Assembly (NCBI GenBank): GCA_026874595.1
Contig: CM049308.1
Span: 18,906,001-18,970,000 of the forward strand
Length of the DNA: 64,000 nt
From: Sipunculus nudus
Taxonomy: Eukaryota > Annelida > Sipuncula > Golfingiida > Sipunculidae
Direction: 5' to 3'
Below are positions 56,977 through 64,000 of the stretch, piece by piece (position 1 is the first letter of the stretch; each line of letters opens with the position of its first letter). The notes beneath the pieces are model-generated. The model was given only the letters and a program-made list of their open reading frames with translations, did no database searches and was not told where the DNA came from. A program made the position numbers and the translations under genes.

Positions 56977-57083
56977 ACTTACCACGTCTTGTTGCGGGCT
57001 ACCTTCTTTAAACCTCAGTGGAAAAGCATAAATTCCAGCTTGTGAAGCTGTGAGTGGGGACACTTTCTGATGATAGCCTCCAT
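56977..57083 (-). pseudogene. Copy 16: 5' fragment with the copy-3-type tail
   Basis: ATG at 57083, then E2, A3 and family codons to HKLE (17), after which the sequence changes to the shared tail. The ATG frame ends at TGA (57015); the homologous sequence runs on to GTAAGT (56982-56977). In one other frame the tail reads AGIYAFPLRFKEGSPQQDV, similar to AGNYAF and PQQN in copy 3 and to FQRGVKKSKQEEM in copy 9. Confidence 0.62.
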
Positions 57084-57420
57084 TTCTGTACTACTCTTGT
57101 GTGACCCTGTCGAGAAAACTGAAGTTGAGACGTGATGCTGCAGGTTTTATCCCTGCTGTATCCATATGACCGATCATCAGTGACGTGAGTTTCAATATGA
57201 GGATTGTCAGTGAGTAGTTCTCTCCTGGGCTGCATCCTCCTATACTGAGTGCCACAGAGTGAGCAGTTATTACTGAGCAGTTCTCGTCATGCTTGACTGA
57301 CTTTGTATGTTACCCATGAGAGATCATCAGGTACTGTGTGATTATGGAACGTCCGCTTGAGCAATTTAATACCTCATTATCTCCGCCTTGGTGGTTTGTC
57401 TGTCACTGAACTAGATTTCC
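57084..57420 (-). promoter_or_regulatory. Promoter of copy 16
   Basis: TTTTAT follows CTGCAGG near 57140-57150 in the usual place. AGTAGTTCTCTCCTGGGCTG, GAGTGCCACAGAGTGAGCAG and a distal GCTTGAGCAATTTAATACCT are present, as at copy 9. Confidence 0.5.
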
Positions 57421-58500
57421 CAAAAACAAAAATAATGAACTAATTTCCAGGAAACTTTTTGGCGCAGGCGAAGGAGGGGTGGAGAGGTGGCTTTGACTCA
57501 CAAGGACTCCATTATTTTCATACGGATCCGGATTAAAGGGCGGCTCGAGCAGCAAAGGTTTGCCTGGGTGGATGGAGTGAGTAGTCCTCCCCTAAATACT
57601 GAGAACCACATAGTAAGCAATTATTAGTTAGCATTACTCTCATGCCTAACTTATTATATGTATTCAGCATGAGAGATCGTCAACTGCAGTATGTTTACGG
57701 AGCTGATGAAGAAAGTTAAGATGCATTTTCAAATCATTCCAGTAAGGATTCCAGACAGAGCCAAATCGTGTGCATTGTAGTCTGGCACGACCTTCCCATT
57801 AAGCCTGCAGAGCGTTCATCCTTGGTGGGGCCCACAGTGACTAATCTCACCGCATCAAACAAATATCCGGCCGCAAAACAAGGTCAAGAATGAAACAAAA
57901 TTTATTAAAAATATTTGTAATATGAATATAAATATATGGGTTCTTGATTAAAGTTATTAGAATTTTGTACAGGTAATACAATTTGACGTTACAGGTTGTA
58001 GTATTAGCATACGGAATGACTTTTACCGTAAACTTTTATTGGTGTAAAAGCCCAATCCACTAGAGCCACAGCGCATAAAACACAGCGCATAGGACTCAGT
58101 GCACCGCCTGGGCTAAAACACCTTTCAATCAGGAGATACCCTGACTGACTTGACCCCACAAATGTAATACATGTTCCCGCTGGCTGAAACCTTGTTTGGA
58201 ATCTGTCGCGCATGCGCAAATCCGGACCTCCGGTCACACGATATTGTAAACAGACACACGTGGACTGTATTAACTAAAACGCAAACCATTATAAGGTATT
58301 AAACAGCCCAAAGGGAGATCCTAAGACCGTGTCCTGGGATGTTTTTTTTTTTTTTTTACCCCTGGAAACTTTTGTATACAGCAAAAGTGAACTGATAGTG
58401 AGAAATAATAGGCATGATAATGCTACTGATTGTTTCCCTTTAAGCGCGATACTGAATGTTACATATGATAGTTCATGAAGATAGCAAAATATAACCACTG
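57421..58500. other. Block shared with copy 9 surroundings, then unassigned sequence
   Basis: 57440-57700 resembles 40900-41130, including a second family promoter fragment (57575-57690). The rest, including frames near 58004-58237, is not recognised. Confidence 0.45.
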
Positions 58501-58539
58501 GATAAAAACAGAAAGGCAGGTACAAGTGTACGGTGAAAG

Positions 58540-58623
58540 GAAAGCTAGATCTGGAGGATGTGTAGTTCTGACAAGAACAATTGGTGGTACAAGACCAAGA
58601 CAATCAGTCCTCCATCCCGGCTG
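58540..58623 (-). pseudogene. Copy 17: isolated family 3' end
   Basis: Stop region, stem-loop and CTCCAGATCTAGC element only. On the far side, homology jumps at about 58623 straight into sequence like 50750 (upstream spacer of a family copy), so coding region and promoter were deleted together. Confidence 0.65.
58564..58579 (-). terminator. Damaged stem-loop of copy 17
   Basis: Minus strand TTGTTCTTGTCAGAACT: the G-C base pairs at the foot of the stem are lost. Confidence 0.5.
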
Positions 58624-58773
58624 TTTAAATTCCCCATGGAGGGAAAGATTTTAATTTTCATTATATAGATTAATTATAATAATAATTTTTATAAGACTAT
58701 AACTACTACTACTATTAAAAATAATAATTATAATTATTATGAAAATAATTATAATAACAATTATAATAATGAT

Positions 58774-58810
<37 letters not shown>

Positions 58811-59500
58811 ATAATAATATTATTAATTATAGTAATAATTAAAAAAAACAATCATCATCATCATCATTATTACTATTTTGTTTCCGTTATGTGACTTAAT
58901 TGTATCAGTTTTGATTATTCATTTTGTATTTGAAATTCAGTATATTAATTTAGTCCGGTCTTAGTTAAATATTTTTACTTAGGCCCTTTTCCATTGAGTA
59001 ATTGTTTTTACATTTGAATTGTTTTCAAATTTAACAAAGATAATACTATTATTACACAGTTATAACTTAGTACCTGTCCCCTACTAAAGATTCTAATCAA
59101 ACATCATATTTATTATACTTAAAGGTAGAATAAAATGTAGACATATATGATAGCATGAATTCTGTAAAGCGAACGCTGCTTTAAACACTAATTACATTTC
59201 CCGTGATCCTCAGAGTTAAAATACGCTGCTTATTCTGCGATGGTGTTTTAAATTATCAGAAATACATTTCATCGCTGTGATTGTTGGTCTATATAAAAGA
59301 TCTCCCATCAAACAGAGTAAAAACGAGAGAGGTTTAACACAACAAATAGACACGGCGAGGGCATCAATCAACTGCTTTTCAAAATATAGTACAAAAATTT
59401 AGAAATATATTTCGTCCGACACTGAATTTTATATATGTATAAAAATATAGGACATTATGGACACTTCATCAATACAGAAAGGTCAAATGTTTGGTGAAAG
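58624..59500. other. Spacer between copies 17 and 18
   Basis: An ATT/AAT tract near 58680-58850, then a spacer parallel to 51030-51780. No gene. Confidence 0.55.
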
Positions 59501-59524
59501 AAAAGCTAGATCTAGAGGATGTGT

Positions 59525-59540
59525 GGTTCTGACAAGAACC
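59525..59540 (-). terminator. Histone-type stem-loop of copy 18
   Basis: Perfect stem, loop TGTC on the minus strand. Confidence 0.72.
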
Positions 59541-59564
59541 ATTGGTGGTACAAGACCAATACAA

Positions 59565-59879
59565 TCAGTCCTCCATCCTGGCTGGTGAGGACTCCCCACC
59601 TACATGACTAGCAGCCATCTTGTGCTCCAACAGCATCAGAGCAGCAGCTTGCTGACTGGCACAGTGCTGGTACACTGACCACACTCCTTGATACACCTGT
59701 ATCTGCATCTTGAGGCTGCGCATCACACACTTGTTTCCATGGATTTGAGCTCGCTTGTAACGTCTGCGAAGGTCATTGACCCTTCCACACAGCACCTCTA
59801 TCTGGTCACATGACCTGCTGAGCTTGTTTTCCAGCTTGTGAAGCTGTGAGCGGGGACACTTTCTGATGACAGACTTCAT
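59565..59879 (-). CDS. Copy 18: 104-aa family protein (intact)
   Basis: Complete frame with V4, S21, I46 and I60. I60 is a conservative core change; I46 sits in the predicted loop. Its promoter is a hybrid made by the tandem duplication: proximal part its own, distal part from copy 12. Function unknown. Confidence 0.78.
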   Translation of the reverse strand: MKSVIRKCPRSQLHKLENKLSRSCDQIEVLCGRVNDLRRRYKRAQIHGNKCVMRSLKMQIQVYQGVWSVYQHCASQQAAALMLLEHKMAASHVGGESSPARMED

Positions 59880-60190
59880 TTCTGTACTACTCTTGTGTGA
59901 GACTGACGAGAAAACTGAAGTTGAGACGTGATGCTGCAGGTTTTATCCCAGCTGTATCCATATGACAGATCATCAGTGACGTGAGTTTCAATGTGATGAA
60001 TGTCAGTGAGTAGTTCTCCCCTGGTCTGCATCCTCCATACTGAGTACCATAGAGTGAGCAGTTATTACTGAGCAGTTCACGCCTGAGTGACTTTCGATGT
60101 TCCCATGAGAGATCGTCAACAAATGGAGATGATTAAGGATGGTTCTGCTTGAGTGATTCAATACATCATTGACCTCATTATAAGCACGTT
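59880..60190 (-). promoter_or_regulatory. Hybrid promoter and leader of copy 18
   Basis: TTTTAT at 59941-59946; initiator A at 59916. Left of about 60063 it differs from copy 12 at several bases (ACTGAGTACCATAGAGTG against ACTCAGTACCACAGAATG); right of it the two are identical. Confidence 0.6.
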
Positions 60191-60467
60191 GTGAAATACG
60201 GAATAATATTAAATAGAGTCCATCTTATCTAGAATTTTATAGATAATTTCGGCAGTTTACTGTTCCCCTCGACCTCAGTCCTGTACAAATCAGTGTCAAA
60301 TTCAGCCTTACAAATACTTAAATCCAATATCCCTCTAATTAAATAGACCTGATGAAGTGTTTTTAAATAAATATTATTTAGTTACCTGTTTAATTAAAAG
60401 TGAGTGAAAAGATCCTGGTTAAAATTTCCAATTTAATAATAATAATAGTAATAAAAATTATACATGT

Positions 60468-60502
<35 letters not shown>

Positions 60503-61207
60503 TAATAATAATAATAATAATAATAAAAGTAATAATAATGGTAATAATAATAATAATTAGAAATAGTCCTAACCTTTTTTGCATTATTAGGTTAAAGTTT
60601 AAATTGTTTATAAGTTAGTTTTGAATTTGAAATAAAGTTTAATTTGTTTCGTCCTTTTTAACCACATTTACTTTGAACACGGACATGATGGGATTCTTTT
60701 TCGTGTACGGAACTAAAATTGAGGCAATTATGATAATAGACATGTGACCTGGAACTTATCTTCATTCAAGATTTTTATTTATACATGATAATGATTATAA
60801 ATAAACGTTTATATCAAACGTATATTGAAATTATATAATTAAATGTCTCTCAATAACACGCAGACTGGATAACATAAATGTTAAAAAGTGATAAATACTC
60901 CTAAGAGGAATAGCGTGTCCTATAATCCTTGTGGTTTAAACACAACTATCTACTTTGTGGTGTCAACATATTTCATTTTTTCAATGAAATCAACTTCAAT
61001 TTGGTCATATTTAATTCAGTTAAATGTTCTCTTATCAAATGCAGTGAACGGGAGTTTTACATAAACAGAGAGTACGAGGCTTTAATTTGCCTGCTGGTCT
61101 AAATATATTTAAACAAAATGGGAATTATATATTCAGTGCAAAAAAAGAGTGTGATATGATAATACATAACTGTTTAGTGAAAGTGAAGCTAGATCTAGAG
61201 GATGTGT

Positions 61208-61223
61208 GGTTCTGACAAGAACC
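61208..61223 (-). terminator. Histone-type stem-loop of copy 19
   Basis: Perfect stem, loop TGTC on the minus strand. Confidence 0.72.
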
Positions 61224-61247
61224 ATTGGTGGTACAAGACCAAGACAA

Positions 61248-61556
61248 TCAGTCCTCCATCCTGGCTGGTGAGGACTCAACACCTACATGGCTAGCAGCCA
61301 TCTTGTGCTCCAACAGCATCAGAGCTTGCTGACTGGCACAGTACTGGTACACTGACCACACTCCTAGGTACACCTGTAGCTGCATCTTGAGGCTGCGCAT
61401 AACACACTTGTTTCCATGGGTTTGAGCACGCTTGTAACGTCTGCGAAGGTCATTGACCCTTCCACACAGCACCTCTATCTGGTCACATGACCTGTTGAGC
61501 TTGTTTTCCAGCTTGTGGAGCTGTGAGCGGGGACACTTTCTGATGATAGACTTCAT
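61248..61556 (-). CDS. Copy 19: 102-aa family protein (intact; duplicate of copy 13)
   Basis: Same two-alanine deletion and T46, Y72, V95 as copy 13. One further change, Q64 to L, between core positions Y63 and W67. Confidence 0.76.
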   Translation of the reverse strand: MKSIIRKCPRSQLHKLENKLNRSCDQIEVLCGRVNDLRRRYKRAQTHGNKCVMRSLKMQLQVYLGVWSVYQYCASQQALMLLEHKMAASHVGVESSPARMED

Positions 61557-61850
61557 TTCTGTACTGCTCTTGTGTGAGACTGACGAGAAAATTGAAGTTG
61601 AGACGTGATGCCGCAGGTTTTATCTCTGCTGTATCCATATGACAGATCATCAGTGACATGAGTTTCTAAGTAGTAAACGTCAATGAGTAGTTCTCCCCTG
61701 GTCTGCATCCTCCATACTGAGTACCACAGAGTGAGCAGTTATTAGTGAGCAGGTCTCATCATTCCTAACTAACTTATGATGTTCCCCTCGAGGATTCATC
61801 AACTACTCCATGATTACGGAAGTTAATGCTTGAGTGGCTTTAGAGTTCAT
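61557..61850 (-). promoter_or_regulatory. Promoter and leader of copy 19
   Basis: TTTTAT at 61618-61623; initiator A at 61593. Essentially identical to copy 13. Confidence 0.58.
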
Positions 61851-62091
61851 TACCTGGCCTTATCATCCTCAGTAATTGTCCGTTTGTTTGCTTGAATGTT
61901 TGTCTCAAAGATCATCACCTACAACAGATGAGGGATGGCTCTGTTTGAGTGATATTATGCATCATCAATCTCATTATAAACGGGAATGTGAAGCGTTTAC
62001 AGAAATCACATCAGATCTTCATAAACACCAACACATTTTCGTAATGAGCGGAAATAACTTCATTCCTATCTTTTAGTCTTCTATCTTTTAG
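61851..62091. other. Spacer between copies 19 and 20 with the deletion scar
   Basis: At about 62010 (AATCACATCAGATCTTC) the sequence jumps from the equivalent of 48248 to that of 49103. Confidence 0.75.
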
Positions 62092-62220
62092 TGCAAGGCA
62101 CTCTCCATGGCTCAGATGGGGTGTTCGCATGTCAGTAGTGGAGGAAACCGAGAACCCGAAGGAAACGATCGACCTTCGACGGACAACTACAACCCACTCT
62201 CATATAGCCATGCCACAAAT
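62092..62220 (-). mobile_element. SINE tail (duplicate of 49176-49312)
   Basis: Duplicated passively with the 13.8-kb segment. Confidence 0.6.
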
Positions 62221-62810
62221 GTTATTGAAATATATAAATGAATAATGTTAATATAGGTATAATATATTGCATTTGTCTTCCTGACGAACAAACAACCGAA
62301 CGAGGCTCATGACCAAAATGGCTGACTGATTGATTATGTGGAAGAGAAAATGTTTATTTTCATAGAAGGTGTCAATTAAGCACGAATTTCAATACTCTTG
62401 GTTTATTCTGTATGTGGGTGCAGGTCCTTAACACGAAGTGGGCGTGGTGCTGGTGCTCTGCTTGCTCGTTGCTAGGTGTTCTGGAGCTAGCTTGGGAAGG
62501 CGTCTTGGATCTCTTTGCGCTTGGCTTTGTGTACCATCGACAAATATCTGAGGGAGCCAATGCGGGCTCCGGCTTGCTAATCCCTGACACAACCTTTTTC
62601 TTGCATTCGTTCGTTCGGTTAAGTTAGTACTACCTTACGGCTCTACCAAAATATAGTATATTAATGAAAGAATAAAACTGTGCATTAAACGGGGAATAAA
62701 GGGCTAGATGTGGCCTCAAAGAAAAATATTGTAAAATTGACAAGATTATTATCACCGAAAGAACTGATTTTTATGACATTTTATATGCAAATGTTTGATG
62801 AAAGTTAAGC
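62221..62810. other. Spacer, duplicate of 49313-49895
   Basis: Carries the same overlapping unassigned frames. No gene is supported. Confidence 0.4.
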
Positions 62811-62828
62811 TAGATCTAGAGGATGTGT

Positions 62829-62844
62829 GGTTCTGACGAGAACC
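62829..62844 (-). terminator. Histone-type stem-loop of copy 20
   Basis: Perfect stem with loop CGTC, as in copy 14. Confidence 0.66.
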
Positions 62845-62868
62845 ATTGGTGGTACAAGACCAAGACAA

Positions 62869-63183
62869 TCAGTCCTCCATCCTGGCTGGTGAGGACTCAC
62901 CACCTACATGGCTAGCAGCCATCTTGTGCTCCAACAGCATCAGAGCAGCAGCTTGCTGACTGGCACAGTGCTGGTACACTGACCACACTCCTTGGTACAC
63001 CTGTAGCTGTATCTTCAGACTGCGCATCACACACTTGTTACCATGGTTTTGAGCACGCTTGTAACGTCTGCGAAGGTCATTGACCCTTCCACACAGCACC
63101 TCTATCTGATCACATGACCTGTTGAGCTTGTTTTCCAGCTTGTGGAGCTGTGAGCGGGGACACTTTCTAGTGATAGACTTCAT
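62869..63183 (-). CDS. Copy 20: 104-aa family protein (intact; duplicate of copy 14)
   Basis: Protein identical to copy 14. Promoter, leader and stem-loop are duplicated with it, so it should be expressed in the same way if copy 14 is. Confidence 0.78.
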   Translation of the reverse strand: MKSITRKCPRSQLHKLENKLNRSCDQIEVLCGRVNDLRRRYKRAQNHGNKCVMRSLKIQLQVYQGVWSVYQHCASQQAAALMLLEHKMAASHVGGESSPARMED

Positions 63184-63510
63184 TTCTGTACTACTCTTGT
63201 GTAAGACTGACGAGAAAACTGAAGTTGAGCCGTGATGCTGCAGGTTTTATCCCTGCTGTGACATCAGTGACGTGAGTTTCAATGTGAGAAAAGTCAGTGA
63301 GTAGTTCTCCCCTGGCCTGCGTCCTCCATACTGAGTACCACAGAGTGAGCAATTATTAGTGAGCAGGTACGTCACACCTGCCTGATTTTGGGTGTTCCCC
63401 TTGAGAGATCGTTAACTGATGGAAATGATTAAATATGGTTCTGCTTGAGTAATTCAGTACCTCATTAACCTCATTATAACCATTGGGTGAAATACGGAAT
63501 AATATTAATT
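63184..63510 (-). promoter_or_regulatory. Promoter and leader of copy 20
   Basis: TTTTAT at 63245-63250; initiator A at 63220. Same shortened form as copy 14. Confidence 0.58.
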
Positions 63511-63714
63511 AGAGTCCATCAACAGTATACCGTACCCTCCAAATCATTACTGTGCAAATTACCGTCAAATTCTGCCTTACTTTATCAATATTCCTTGATC
63601 ATGTAGACGTTTATATTATTTAAAAAAAAATACATTATCTTTTTTATTTCTCATTGGAGAGAAAGACTGTGGTTTAAATTTCCATTTATAGATTACTACT
63701 ACTACTACTACTAC

Positions 63715-63750
<36 letters not shown>

Positions 63751-64000
63751 TAATAATAATGATAAAAATAATAAATTATGATTATAATAATATTATGATA
63801 ATAATAATGATAATAATAATAATATTAACAATAATAATAATAAAAGTAAAATTAATCTGATATAAATAATAATAAAAAAATAAAAATAATAATAATAATA
63901 ATAATATAAATAATAATAAAAATATGTAATAACAACAAAAACAATCATCATCGTCATTGCCATTTCGGTTCCGTTATGTGATTAAATTGTATCAGTTTTA
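63511..64000. other. Upstream spacer of copy 20 to the window end
   Basis: Duplicate of 50595-51083, with TACTACTAC and AAT tracts at about 63694-63930. No gene. Confidence 0.6.

Larger units (their letters stand above)
60063..64000. repeat. Tandem segmental duplication, right copy (cut by window end)
   Basis: Second copy of 46293-51083, shifted by about 13.77 kb before and 12.92 kb after the 855-base deletion near 62010. Carries copies 19 and 20. The match continues to the last base of the window. Confidence 0.9.

Noticed and set aside
222-63183. Identification of the 104-aa family as a core or linker histone
   Set aside because: The 3' stem-loop and size invite it, but there is no histone-fold signature, no lysine-rich tail and no known histone motif. 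The heptad pattern points to a hairpin instead.

Overview
The window reads as nuclear DNA of an animal, most likely a bivalve or other mollusc. It is AT-rich and has microsatellites, tRNA-derived SINEs, terminal-inverted-repeat elements, satellite arrays, and one clean three-exon gene whose exons join in frame at GT..AG sites. Several dispersed repeats resemble families I associate with bivalve genomes; that species guess is inference. There are no bacterial operons, CRISPR arrays or complete transposase or reverse-transcriptase genes.

The dominant content is a multicopy family of tiny intronless genes. I count nine with an open, full-length frame (copies 1, 5, 11, 12, 13, 14, 18, 19, 20), five broken ones (2, 4, 6, 8, 15), three 5' fragments (3, 9, 16), two further promoter fragments (near 41.0 and 41.9 kb) and several isolated 3' ends (5.55, 5.74, 13.26 and 58.54 kb). 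Copies 1-5 read rightward in the first 9.5 kb; all later copies read leftward. Each complete gene has a TATA-like box, an initiator about 30 bases downstream, a 37-base 5' leader, a basic 104-residue frame, and, 24 bases after the stop, the stem-loop GGTTCTTGTCAGAACC or a loop variant. That stem-loop fits the 3' end signal of replication-dependent histone mRNAs, yet the protein is not a recognisable histone: its heptad pattern predicts two helices folded into a hairpin. A non-histone gene array with histone-type 3' ends is the candidate new system here.

Layout: 1-13.3 kb, copies 1-7 with spacers, a TTA-flanked MITE and SINE pieces. 13.3-17.8 kb, an ACGT-rich repeat and a 542-bp inverted-repeat element. 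17.9-19.5 kb, an NNMT/PNMT/INMT-type methyltransferase gene on the minus strand, with 26-bp GC-box repeats and a duplicated block upstream. 22.6-27.0 kb, an ~800-bp satellite. 27-35 kb, mostly non-coding DNA and dispersed repeats. 35.4-36.3 kb, a 234-bp tandem array open in several frames. 36.5-42.5 kb, copy 8, a dispersed repeat, copy 9 and a chimeric duplication. 43.5-64 kb, copies 11-20, interrupted at 53-57 kb by a GC-rich repeat island and a second block of repeats and relics. Sequence from 60063 to the window end repeats 46293-51083, the footprint of a recent ~13.8-kb tandem duplication whose breakpoint lies in a family promoter.

Only the methyltransferase has a recognisable biochemical function. 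For the small-gene family the sequence supports coordinated expression (near-identical promoters, leaders and 3' ends) but not a function.
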